NCBI GenBank assembly: GCA_024639935.1
Contig: JAHEFZ010000007.1
Span: 1 to 64,000, forward strand
Reading direction: 5' to 3'
Origin: Microbacteriaceae bacterium
GTDB lineage: Bacteria; Actinomycetota; Actinomycetes; Actinomycetales; Microbacteriaceae
Length of the DNA stretch: 64,000 bases
Shown here: one piece after another, positions 54,697 through 62,925 of the stretch
How the letters are laid out: each line of letters begins with the position of its first letter
Numbering within the stretch: the first letter of the stretch is position 1
Translations under genes and position numbers: made by a program
Notes under the pieces: model-generated
What the model was told of the DNA's origin: nothing
Seen by the model: the letters and a program-made list of their open reading frames with translations, nothing else
Database searches by the model: none

Positions 54697-56448
54697 ATGA
54701 GCTCGATTGTGGTGTGTTCGTTTTATACGGATGACGAGTATTACCGAAACGAAGCGAAGGCCCTACAAGCTGACCTCGACAAGCTCGGCGTTGATTATGT
54801 TCTCGAAGAAATCGCCAAGCAGCCGGGCCAGGACTGGGCGGACATGTGCCGGCAGAAAGTCCCGTTTCTTCAGTCGGTCTGCGAACGTTTCCCCAAGAAA
54901 AAGGTCTTCTGGATCGATGTTGATTGCCGCTTGTTGTCGTTGCCTGATTTCGTTCGAGAGTCGAGTGCGGACATCATCGGTTTCCAACGCGGCTTCGGGT
55001 CGTCGCTGACGATCGGTTATCAGAATCGCACACGTTTTTGGGAACCCTGTTTTTGGGGTGTCGGCACTGGCGAGAACGCGCGAAAGATGATCGCCGACGC
55101 CGCCGCGTTGGAGGCGCAATCGGAACTCAAAGCAACGGACGACTATTTCTTCGAGGACGGCTGGCGCCAGAACGCGGATTCACTCACGTTCCAGGTCATC
55201 CCGTCGGTGGCAGTTGTTGGCAAGGGCGACCCTTCGCTCAACGTCGAGTCGTTCTTCGTGTTCGGGTCGTCGGGTAACGTCGCAGAATTCAAAGGGAAGG
55301 TCGAACAGCACAAATCGGCGTCACAGCAGTCGTTGCGAAAACGCGTCACGATGTTCGGCAAAAAGGTTCTCCAGCGTTTCCCCAAGCCGGTTGCGCGGCG
55401 ACTCGTGAACATCGCCGACCGCATCGGGGTCACCGCGATTCTCACCGGTGGGGGTTCGGTGGGAGACACGCTTTCTCGCCGCGCAATCACTCAAAAAATC
55501 TTGCGTGCCGGCTTTGACGGAAATCGAACGGAACTTGCCACGCTTTCGGTTGAACTTAACTCGACGGGTGTGACGACAAACGACGAGCGCGCGACCATTG
55601 TCGCCGCGAATACGTTTGCTCACTATTCCTCGCGTGAATCAGAGGGACATGTCACCCTGACCTGGTGGGCTCGACCGTTCCCGGGAAACTTTGGAGACTG
55701 GCTCAGCCCGCTCATCGTCGGCAATTACACGAGTGACCGAATTCTGTATCACTCGCCGACGGCACCGATCGCAGGGCATCACCTCATCTCGACGGGCTCC
55801 ATCGGACGCTTCATCACGCCATCGTCCATAGTGGTTGGTACCGGAATTTCCGCCGACGATGTTGAACTTCACCCGAAGGCCGAGTACATCTCGGTTCGTG
55901 GTCCGATCACCGCAAAACTGGTGAAGGAGTGTGGAGGCCCTGATGTTGAATCTTTCGGAGACCCCGGAGCGATCATGTCACGCATCATCCCGCTGGATCG
56001 TCCGAAGAATACAAACGGCAAGACGGCCTTCGTTCGCCACTTCACGCACGGCAGCCTGGCGATGCGATTGCCCGACCATTTCGAGGAACTGTCGGTGCTC
56101 ATGTCGGCGCCGGACAAGATCGCCGAATTCCTCGGTAGGCTCATCGCCTACGACCGTGTGGTGACCAGCGCGATGCACGTTTTTATCGTCTGTCAGTCCT
56201 ATGGCATTCCGTGTTCTCTCGTCACGTTCGAAGGTTCCGAAGACGCAGTTCACGGAACGGGACTCAAATACGGGGACTATGCAATGGGGGTCGGGCTCGA
56301 GACAATCAGCCCTGTCAGTGTTCCACTCGATTTGCGCAAATTCTCGTTCGCCAACATCGAGCGTGACGACACCGTCTCGGAAACAAAAAAGGACGAAATC
56401 GTCGATGCGATCAAACGTGGTCTCGCGGCCGAGGCGCGATACCGTTAG
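54697..56448 (+). CDS. Fusion of a GT-A-like domain and a polysaccharide pyruvyl transferase domain
   Basis: A 583-residue protein of two parts. The first (1-230) looks like a nucleotide-sugar transferase fold, with VFWIDVDCRLLSLPDF carrying an Asp-x-Asp and a C-terminal DDYFFEDGW. The second (about 320-560) is a polysaccharide pyruvyl transferase type domain: GNFGDWLSPLIVGNYT, STGSIGRFI, YISVRGPITAKLV and GDPGAIMS are in family order. It may attach and then modify a sugar on the same glycan. GGAAGGA precedes the ATG. Confidence 0.8.
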   Translation: MSSIVVCSFYTDDEYYRNEAKALQADLDKLGVDYVLEEIAKQPGQDWADMCRQKVPFLQSVCERFPKKKVFWIDVDCRLLSLPDFVRESSADIIGFQRGFGSSLTIGYQNRTRFWEPCFWGVGTGENARKMIADAAALEAQSELKATDDYFFEDGWRQNADSLTFQVIPSVAVVGKGDPSLNVESFFVFGSSGNVAEFKGKVEQHKSASQQSLRKRVTMFGKKVLQRFPKPVARRLVNIADRIGVTAILTGGGSVGDTLSRRAITQKILRAGFDGNRTELATLSVELNSTGVTTNDERATIVAANTFAHYSSRESEGHVTLTWWARPFPGNFGDWLSPLIVGNYTSDRILYHSPTAPIAGHHLISTGSIGRFITPSSIVVGTGISADDVELHPKAEYISVRGPITAKLVKECGGPDVESFGDPGAIMSRIIPLDRPKNTNGKTAFVRHFTHGSLAMRLPDHFEELSVLMSAPDKIAEFLGRLIAYDRVVTSAMHVFIVCQSYGIPCSLVTFEGSEDAVHGTGLKYGDYAMGVGLETISPVSVPLDLRKFSFANIERDDTVSETKKDEIVDAIKRGLAAEARYR

Positions 56449-56454
56449 GTCATC

Positions 56455-57225
56455 ATGATCACCTTGGTGTCGAAGTTCCGGTCGGCGATGGCTGACCTCT
56501 TCCGCACGCAACGTGACCGATTCATCGTCGTCGGGTTAGTGACGTTCGGTGCTCTCGTTTCAGCGGCGGAACTTTTGTCTGCAAAATTGTTTTCGAACAT
56601 CATCATCCCCGATGCAGGGGTGACGCGAACGACGAACGACATCGTTGTTCTCGCTGTCGTATTCCTGCTGGTGTTTGGCGGACTCCGTGTTTTGAACTAC
56701 GGGCAAAGCCTGTATCGGGTCAACGTGTTTGAAAAGGCGTTCCACGGCAACTCGGCGTCGCGCGCGGGAGAATCATGGCGCTGGGCGACAGCGATGGAAT
56801 TGACCTCGATTCTGACGATGGGGGCGCGAATCGTCGTCATCACCGCGGCGCTTTTCTTTTTGTCACCCGTGTTCGGTCTCGCGAATCTGTTCATCGCCGT
56901 CGGAATCATCCAGGTGTTCGGAATTTCACTGCGGCGCCAGTTTGTCACCCAACAGGGATTCCGCGACCAGCAAAAAGCGAAAGATCCCGCGTCGAGCGCC
57001 GACAAGGTGCGCGCGCGAATCAAGGCGGGTGAGCTCGCTTCGCTGATTGCGAGTGTTGGCGTCATGATTCTCATGGCGGCACTTATCGCGCTGACCGTCC
57101 TCGGCGACATCACTGCGGGCGCCGCTCTCGTGTCGTTCCTCGCCGTCCGTATGATTGGGCAAATGTATTCGGGAATAGCGTCGGGGCTCATGCGATTTGC
57201 CCGAGCGAGAGTGAACAGTGACTAA
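56455..57225 (+). CDS. ABC-exporter transmembrane domain without ATPase
   Basis: A 256-residue membrane protein with about six helices in the spacing of a type I ABC exporter (pairs near 22-60, 65-100, 120-160 and 195-240) and a charged cytoplasmic loop (RRQFVTQQGFRDQQKAKD). The last part, LGDITAGAALVSFLAVRMIGQMY, is very like the final helix of ABC_membrane domains. No nucleotide-binding domain follows; the frame stops and the next gene overlaps. It may use an ATPase encoded elsewhere, or be a reduced relic with a new role. Confidence 0.68.
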   Translation: MITLVSKFRSAMADLFRTQRDRFIVVGLVTFGALVSAAELLSAKLFSNIIIPDAGVTRTTNDIVVLAVVFLLVFGGLRVLNYGQSLYRVNVFEKAFHGNSASRAGESWRWATAMELTSILTMGARIVVITAALFFLSPVFGLANLFIAVGIIQVFGISLRRQFVTQQGFRDQQKAKDPASSADKVRARIKAGELASLIASVGVMILMAALIALTVLGDITAGAALVSFLAVRMIGQMYSGIASGLMRFARARVNSD

Positions 57226-57997
57226 GCCAGCCCTCACCATTGCCTATTCGGTTTTGGCCGACGGGGTTTCACGCGTTGTGTTGCCGCGTGCCCGACAGGA
57301 CACCGAAATTCTGATGTTGGTTCAGGGTTCGGGGGATGTCGCGCCACAACGACAGGACGTTCGCATTATCCGGCTCAAATCCACCGGAGTTGCCGTCAGC
57401 CGCAACGCGGCCATCCGCGAGGCTGCCGGCGAGGTGCTGGTTTTCGGCGAAGAAGACGTGGCCTGGCTGACTAAAGGACTCGCGGCAGTTCTTGCGACGT
57501 TCGAGGACAACCCGAGACTTGCGGTGTTGCTTGGTCGCGCGAACGACGAGACGGGTGCACTGCGTAAGCGCTACCCCGCTGTTCGCGAAGCGGCGACGAT
57601 CTGGAACTCTGCCCGTGTCGGGACGATTGAACTTGCGATTCGCCCCGAGTTGATTCGTCGAGCGAACGTGACCTTCGACGAGGGCTTCGGAGCGGGAACG
57701 GAAAACTTTCTCGGTGACGAGTACATTTTTGTCGCCGATGCGAACCGTGCAAAGCTCAAGTGCGACTATTTCCCGATCACATTTAGCCAGCACCCCAAGG
57801 ATTCGTCGGGTAACCGATTCGGCACCGACGCTGACGCGCGAGCTCGGTCCACGGTGTTCGACCGCGTCTTCGGGAGACTTGCGCCTGCGGTTCGCGTTGC
57901 GATGTGGCTACGAAACCCCGGTCGGTTCGGCTCGTTAGCCCGCGGTGTTCGCTTTGTTACGGGCGCTTTCCCGAAACTGCCCACCGAAGTGCGGTGA
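57218..57997 (+). CDS. Family 2-like glycosyltransferase
   Basis: A 259-residue protein with a GT-A layout: ALTIAYSVLADG at the start, STGVAVSRNAAIREAAGEVLVF in the donor-site region, EEDVAW in place of DxD, and FDEGFGAGTENFLGDEYIF ahead of the acceptor helix. It has no membrane anchor. The GTG start overlaps the previous gene by 8 bp. The 3' end overlaps the convergent SDR gene by 41 bp. Donor and acceptor are unknown. Confidence 0.78.
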   Translation: MTKPALTIAYSVLADGVSRVVLPRARQDTEILMLVQGSGDVAPQRQDVRIIRLKSTGVAVSRNAAIREAAGEVLVFGEEDVAWLTKGLAAVLATFEDNPRLAVLLGRANDETGALRKRYPAVREAATIWNSARVGTIELAIRPELIRRANVTFDEGFGAGTENFLGDEYIFVADANRAKLKCDYFPITFSQHPKDSSGNRFGTDADARARSTVFDRVFGRLAPAVRVAMWLRNPGRFGSLARGVRFVTGAFPKLPTEVR

Positions 57998-58853
57998 TGA
58001 CGGTTCGGTGTTCGAAAACGAACCCATCATTCTCTAGCACGGTCGCTCGAATTTTTTGAGAGGCCAAGAGCAACTCGCGACCTGCGTCGCCGATAAGCCC
58101 AATCGCCCACGACGGGATCACAAACAGGTGCGGGCGCTTCATGATGTTTGCGAGTTCGCGCGTTACGTCGACCGAACGCGCGGGGGTTGGCCCGACAAGA
58201 TTGATGGCACCGTGAAGTTTCGAATCGATGAGATGCACGATGGCGCGCACTTCGTCGCGGTGACTGATCCACGGCCACCACTGTCGTCCGGACCCGACGC
58301 GCGCACCGGCGAAGCACAACGTCGCGAGTCGAAGTGGCGCGAGTGCGCCGCCGTTACCCAGAACCAATCCGGTCCTCAGGAAAACGGTTCGGCATCGGGC
58401 TTGTGATGCGTGCGTTTCCCACTCCTCGACGACGTCCGCGAGAAATCCAGCACCCCTCGAACTGGTCTCGGTCAATTCCGTGTCCCCGCGATCGCCGTAA
58501 ATTCCGACGGCCGAACCCGACAGGAAAACGTGTGGTGTGATCGAAGCGTCGTTGATTGCCGCCACAAGGGTCGTCGTTGCCTCGCGTCGTGACGCGGTAA
58601 TCGACTCGCGAATTTTGCGCGTCCACGGCATTCGCGAGATGCTCGCTCCCGAGAGATTGATGACCGCGTCTGCACCGGAAAGCACCGCGGGATTGAGAAG
58701 GCCATGGGCTGGATCCCAGGATGCCTCGTCAGCCCGAGTCGCCGGGCCGCGCACGAGGCGGGTGACCGCCCACCCCGCGGCCGTCAGTTCCGCGACCAGC
58801 GCTCGCCCAATGAATCCGGATGCACCGGCGATGACCGCATGACGACTCGACAT
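57957..58853 (-). CDS. NAD(P)-dependent epimerase of the TIGR01777/YfcH family
   Basis: A 298-residue SDR-type protein. The nucleotide site is AGASGFIGRALVAEL, and the family signs are VINLSGASI, RKIRESITASRREATTTLV, SGSAVGIYGDRGDTELTE and RTGLVLGNGGAL (each given in part). The C-terminal DUF1731-type region includes VPSWAIGLIG-like VIPSWAIGLIGDAGRELLLASQ. GAAGGAAG precedes ATG 58853, which I prefer to an earlier in-frame codon at 59033. The substrate is unknown. Confidence 0.9.
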   Translation of the reverse strand: MSSRHAVIAGASGFIGRALVAELTAAGWAVTRLVRGPATRADEASWDPAHGLLNPAVLSGADAVINLSGASISRMPWTRKIRESITASRREATTTLVAAINDASITPHVFLSGSAVGIYGDRGDTELTETSSRGAGFLADVVEEWETHASQARCRTVFLRTGLVLGNGGALAPLRLATLCFAGARVGSGRQWWPWISHRDEVRAIVHLIDSKLHGAINLVGPTPARSVDVTRELANIMKRPHLFVIPSWAIGLIGDAGRELLLASQKIRATVLENDGFVFEHRTVITALRWAVSGKRP

Positions 58854-58881
58854 TTCGATTCTTCCTTCGTTGTGTCGAAGT

Positions 58882-59403
58882 CTAGATGTTGTGGTCAGTC
58901 CCGACGCGTGCGGTCCGCGGGGTTCCGGCCTTTTCGAGCCCGAAGGTGATGCCGCGCCGTGCGAACAGCAAGTAGATTTCGCAGCCGAGGCAGTACCCAA
59001 AGGCGGCGTTGAGGAATGCCGCAACGAACGCAATCGCGGCGGCGACGGGAACGGCCGCAGTCATGCCAGCGAGGTACAGTACGACGCCACTGATGGTCAC
59101 GATAAATCCGATGGCTTGAGCGAATGTCGGACCCGCAGGACTTTCCACATACGTCGCCGCGGTGAGACGTGGGCGAATGAATTTGGCAAAGAAGAGGCCG
59201 TAGGGCGACTGTTGGACGCCGCCGACCGCGCCCCATAGGAAAATCCCGGAAAGCACGACGAGCAAAACGTACCCGGGTGCTTCGACGTCGATGGGAGAGT
59301 TTGCAAGGTGGATCGAGATGAACACATCGACGAGCAGGAGCACGGCCGTGATGCTGGCTCCGAAACGCGGCCCTCGCGGGTCGATCCCGGTTGGTTTGTT
59401 CAT
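58882..59403 (-). CDS. DUF4395 family membrane protein
   Basis: A 173-residue protein with about four membrane helices and the family hallmark NAAFGYCLGCEIYLL, containing a CxxC in or near a helix. DUF4395 proteins commonly pair with thioredoxin-like proteins, as here: the thioredoxin gene upstream overlaps by 4 bp. A thiol-redox role across the membrane is likely but not shown. Confidence 0.85.
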   Translation of the reverse strand: MNKPTGIDPRGPRFGASITAVLLLVDVFISIHLANSPIDVEAPGYVLLVVLSGIFLWGAVGGVQQSPYGLFFAKFIRPRLTAATYVESPAGPTFAQAIGFIVTISGVVLYLAGMTAAVPVAAAIAFVAAFLNAAFGYCLGCEIYLLFARRGITFGLEKAGTPRTARVGTDHNI

Positions 59404-59831
59404 ATGATGGGCTCCTCGGTTGCAGTGACAGATCGGACGGGAATAGTGCCGTCTATGGCGTTGATGAACGTTTCTGCCGGGGCTATGCCGTTGATTCGCG
59501 CGCGAATCTCGCCGTCCGGACTCACGATCAGTGTTGTCGGTGTCGAGCGAATCGACAACCGAATCGCCAAGTCGAGGTGGTCAATCGCGTCGATGTCACG
59601 GTAGGCGACGTCGCTGCGAAAGTTTGCAATCTTTTCGAGGCGCGGTTTAAGTTGGGCACACGGCCCGCACATCTGGGTGGTGAACTGGAGGATTGTGATT
59701 TTGTCCGTTTCGCGATAGTCGAGCGAGATGGTCGAACCGCTTTGTGCAACGACGTCTCCTTGGCGACTTTTCCACATCACGCCGAGCAGCGTCGAGACGA
59801 CGAGCAACCCCGCGACAATTCCCAGCTCCAT
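59400..59831 (-). CDS. Membrane-anchored thioredoxin-like protein
   Basis: A 143-residue protein with an N-terminal anchor (about 3-19) and a thioredoxin fold carrying a CGPC active site (QMCGPCAQLK, near residues 55-58) and cis-Pro in RSTPTTLIV. It likely passes electrons to or from the DUF4395 partner. On the minus strand TACCGT ends six bases before the ATG and GGAG lies between them, so either a leaderless or a normal start is possible. Confidence 0.87.
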   Translation of the reverse strand: MELGIVAGLLVVSTLLGVMWKSRQGDVVAQSGSTISLDYRETDKITILQFTTQMCGPCAQLKPRLEKIANFRSDVAYRDIDAIDHLDLAIRLSIRSTPTTLIVSPDGEIRARINGIAPAETFINAIDGTIPVRSVTATEEPII

Positions 59832-59880
59832 GGCTCCACGGTATTCGCGACCGCTCGATACGTCGAATTTCGACCGCTTT

Positions 59881-59892
59881 TGTTACGTAACA
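59881..59892. promoter_or_regulatory. Palindromic operator candidate between trx and rrf2
   Basis: TGTTACGTAACA is a perfect 12-bp palindrome in the divergent gap between the thioredoxin and Rrf2 genes. It could be the binding site of the Rrf2 regulator, controlling itself and the redox pair. Confidence 0.45.
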
Positions 59893-59956
59893 TCCGAATT
59901 GTCCGCATTGTCGGGGGAAATAGGGGAATTTAAGGAGGGTCGGGCAGAATAGAGCG

Positions 59957-60424
59957 ATGTACATCTCTGCTCGAGTCGACTACGCGATGCGCGCGTTGCT
60001 CGAACTCGCTGCCGCTCAACGCGAAAACCCGCGGGCGCTCCTCAAAGGTGATGCGATTGCAGAGACGCACGACATTCCGACCAAGTTCCTCGTCGGGTTG
60101 CTGACCACTCTTCGTACCGCGGGCATCCTGCACAGCATGCGCGGTCGTGACGGGGGATTCCGACTCGCCAAACCGGCGGCGGACATCTGCGTCGCCGATG
60201 TCATGCGCGCGCTCGAGGGCCCGCTCGCCGAAGTTCGGGGCGAGCGCCCCGAGGAAACCGAGTATCGCGGTGCGGCGATTCACTTGCGCGATGTCTGGAT
60301 CGCCACCCGCGTAGCGCTTCGAAGCGTCCTCGAAAACATGAGCCTCGCCGACATCGAAACCGGAAACCTCTCTCGCGAGGTGGCCGCGCTCCTCTCGGCG
60401 CCCGGGGCGTGGACTCGACGCTAG
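59957..60424 (+). CDS. Rrf2 family transcriptional regulator
   Basis: A 155-residue winged-helix regulator with the usual N terminus YISARVDYAMRALLELA and the wing GILHSMRGRDGGFRLAKPA. The three-cysteine Fe-S cluster loop of IscR/NsrR is absent (the single Cys is in ADICVADV), so sensing must be by another means. AAGGAGGG lies about 15 bases upstream of the ATG, farther than ideal. It is divergent from the redox pair and followed by thyX. Confidence 0.88.
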   Translation: MYISARVDYAMRALLELAAAQRENPRALLKGDAIAETHDIPTKFLVGLLTTLRTAGILHSMRGRDGGFRLAKPAADICVADVMRALEGPLAEVRGERPEETEYRGAAIHLRDVWIATRVALRSVLENMSLADIETGNLSREVAALLSAPGAWTRR

Positions 60425-60439
60425 AGCGTTCGCACTCGA

Positions 60440-60445
60440 TAGGCT
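60440..60445 (+). promoter_or_regulatory. -10-like box, leaderless start for thyX
   Basis: TAGGCT ends seven bases before the thyX ATG with no ribosome site between. Confidence 0.42.
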
Positions 60446-60452
60446 GAACGGC

Positions 60453-61172
60453 ATGAGTGATGTCCAGTTTCGTAGCGACGTGACGGTCGAACTCGTTCGC
60501 TCGACGGCGAACGACCGTGACGTCTTGTTCGCCGCTCGAGTCTCGACGCAGGGCGAGCAGTCTCTCGAGGGAAATGCCGACGATGCAACCGACCGCGACA
60601 AGGGACTCATCAATTACTTGATGCGCGACCGTCACGGTTCGCCGTTTGAACACAACTCGATGACGTTCTACGTGCAAGCGCCAATCTTTGTTTTCCGTGA
60701 ATTCATGCGCCACCGAATCGCGTCCTACAACGAAGAAAGCGGTCGATACCGCGAGCTGCGTCCCGTATTTTACGTTCCCGGTCCTGACCGAAACTTGGTT
60801 CAGGTTGGCAAGACGGGCAGTTACGAGTTCACGCCGGGAACACCCGAACAGACGCAACTCGTCGAAACTGAAGTTCGTGCCGTCTGCACCGAGGCATACG
60901 CCTCGTACCAAAGAATGTTGGACGCTGGCGTCGCACGCGAGGTCGCCCGGATGGTGCTCCCCGTCACCATTTATTCGTCCATGTACGTGACGATGAACGC
61001 GCGTTCGCTCATGAATTTCCTTAGCCTCCGAACGATGCGCGAAGGAACACATTTTCCCTCGTTCCCTCAGCGCGAAATTGAAATGGTGGCGGAAAAGATG
61101 GAACAATTTTGGGTCGATTTGATGCCCATGACGTCGGCGTCGTTCAACGCCAACGGCCGCGTAGCACCTTAG
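60453..61172 (+). CDS. thyX: Flavin-dependent thymidylate synthase ThyX
   Basis: Makes dTMP from dUMP using FAD and methylene-tetrahydrofolate. The ThyX motif R-H-R-x7-8-S is seen as RHRIASYNEESGRY (residues 86-99). The 239 residues are of normal length. In actinobacteria dapA usually lies between thyX and rnj; here rnj begins 15 bp after the thyX stop. Confidence 0.96.
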   Translation: MSDVQFRSDVTVELVRSTANDRDVLFAARVSTQGEQSLEGNADDATDRDKGLINYLMRDRHGSPFEHNSMTFYVQAPIFVFREFMRHRIASYNEESGRYRELRPVFYVPGPDRNLVQVGKTGSYEFTPGTPEQTQLVETEVRAVCTEAYASYQRMLDAGVAREVARMVLPVTIYSSMYVTMNARSLMNFLSLRTMREGTHFPSFPQREIEMVAEKMEQFWVDLMPMTSASFNANGRVAP

Positions 61173-61187
61173 GACGAAGGAGGCACG

Positions 61188-62864
61188 ATGCCTCGAATCA
61201 TCAGTGAACCGCAACCGCTCGAAACGGGTGCGCTTCGAATCATCCCTCTCGGCGGAATTGGCGAAATTGGCCGAAACATGACCGTCTACGAATTCGACGG
61301 CCGCCTCTTGATCGTCGACTGCGGCGTGCTCTTTCCCGAGGAAACCCAACCTGGGGTTGACCTGATCCTTCCCGATTTCACCCCGATTCGAGACCGCCTC
61401 GACGACATCGTCGGAATCGTGCTGACCCACGGACACGAGGATCACATCGGTGCCGTTCCGTATCTTTTGCGTCTTCGTGACGACATCACGTTGTACGGTT
61501 CACGACTGACGCTTGCGCTGATGGAAGCGAAGCTCAAGGAACACAAAATTACGCCGGAGCTCCGGGTGGTGTCCGACGACCAACGGCTCACAGTCGGTCC
61601 GTTCGACCTCGAATTTGTCGCGGTGAATCACTCCATTCCTGACGCACTGGCCGTCGCAATTCGCACCCCGGCGGGGCTCGTCCTTGCCACGGGCGATTTT
61701 AAGATGGACCAGCTACCTCTCGATGGTCGTCTGACCGACCTGCGCTCGTTCGCTCGCCTCGGCGAAGAAGGTGTGGACATCTTTATGACCGACTCCACCA
61801 ACGCCGATGTTCCCGGCTTCACCCCGCTCGAGCGTGATATCGGACCCGTCATCGAGCAGGTCATGCACCGCGCCAAGGGCAAGGTCGTCGTCGCGAGTTT
61901 TGCCTCGCACGTTCACCGCGTCCAACAAATCGTTGATGCGGCCGTGGCGAACGGACGCCACGTCGTGTTCGTCGGTCGGTCAATGGTCCGCAACATGGCC
62001 ATCGCGTCCGAACTGGGGTACATGACAATTCCGCCAGGGACTGTCGTTGACCTCAAGGACGCCGTCGAAATGCCCGACGACCGGGTTGTCTTTATGTCGA
62101 CGGGGTCGCAGGGCGAACCGATGGCCGTGCTCTCGCGCATGGCGAATCAAGAACACCAGATCGAAGTCGGCAAAGGCGACACCGTCATCCTCGCGTCGTC
62201 CTTGATTCCCGGAAACGAGAACGCCGTCTACCGTGTCATCAACGGGCTCATCGCCCTCGGGGCGAACGTCGTTCACAAGGGCACTGCCAAGGTTCACGTG
62301 TCCGGTCACGCGGCGGCCGGCGAACTCTTGTACTGCTACAACATCGTCAAACCCAAAAACGTTTTTCCGATTCACGGCGAAGTTCGCCACCTTCATGCCA
62401 ACGTGGCGCTCGCCATCGAGACAGGAGTACCCGCCCAGAACACGCTCATTCCCGAGAACGGCACGGTCGTCGACCTCAAAGATGGGCGGATGACGATCGC
62501 GGGACAACATGACATCGGTTTCGTGTATGTCGATGGTTCGAGCGTGGGCGAAATTACCGACGCCGACCTTAAAGATCGACGCATCCTCGCGGAGGAGGGC
62601 TTCATCTCGATTTTCGTCGCCATCGACCCACGGACGGGTGCCGTCGTGGTGGGGCCCGAGATCCACGCACGCGGCTTTGCCGAGGACGAATCAGTCTTCG
62701 ACGACGTCAAACCACAAATCGTCAAGGCGCTCGCAGAGGCGGCCGCGTCGGGAACGAACGACGCCGGTCAGTTCCAGCAGGTCGTTCGACGCGTTGTCGG
62801 CCGCTGGGTCAATACCCAGCATCGCCGCCGCCCCATGATCGTTCCGATCGTCATCGAGGCCTGA
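61188..62864 (+). CDS. rnj: Ribonuclease J
   Basis: Beta-CASP metallo-hydrolase with endo- and 5'-3' exoribonuclease activity in mRNA decay. The 558 residues contain the zinc motif THGHEDHIG near residue 82, HSIPDAL, the beta-CASP motif TDSTNAD and the C-terminal HVSGHAAAGEL. AAGGAGG precedes the ATG. With pnp in the same window, two main RNA-decay enzymes are encoded here. Confidence 0.96.
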   Translation: MPRIISEPQPLETGALRIIPLGGIGEIGRNMTVYEFDGRLLIVDCGVLFPEETQPGVDLILPDFTPIRDRLDDIVGIVLTHGHEDHIGAVPYLLRLRDDITLYGSRLTLALMEAKLKEHKITPELRVVSDDQRLTVGPFDLEFVAVNHSIPDALAVAIRTPAGLVLATGDFKMDQLPLDGRLTDLRSFARLGEEGVDIFMTDSTNADVPGFTPLERDIGPVIEQVMHRAKGKVVVASFASHVHRVQQIVDAAVANGRHVVFVGRSMVRNMAIASELGYMTIPPGTVVDLKDAVEMPDDRVVFMSTGSQGEPMAVLSRMANQEHQIEVGKGDTVILASSLIPGNENAVYRVINGLIALGANVVHKGTAKVHVSGHAAAGELLYCYNIVKPKNVFPIHGEVRHLHANVALAIETGVPAQNTLIPENGTVVDLKDGRMTIAGQHDIGFVYVDGSSVGEITDADLKDRRILAEEGFISIFVAIDPRTGAVVVGPEIHARGFAEDESVFDDVKPQIVKALAEAAASGTNDAGQFQQVVRRVVGRWVNTQHRRRPMIVPIVIEA

Positions 62865-62913
62865 ATCAGCGGGCGGTGGGGTGTCGCACCCGAGTTTTCG
62901 GGGTGGTCGCGGG

Positions 62914-62919
62914 TAGCCT
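62914..62919 (+). promoter_or_regulatory. -10-like box, leaderless start for ftsK
   Basis: TAGCCT ends six bases before the ftsK ATG with no ribosome site between. Confidence 0.4.
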
Positions 62920-62925
62920 CAAACC

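Noticed and set aside
60201-61445. 414-codon open frame on the minus strand
   Set aside because: It lies opposite thyX and the starts/ends of rrf2 and rnj. Its translation is rich in His, Arg and Gly without domain character. It is a by-product of GC-rich codon use on the true strand.
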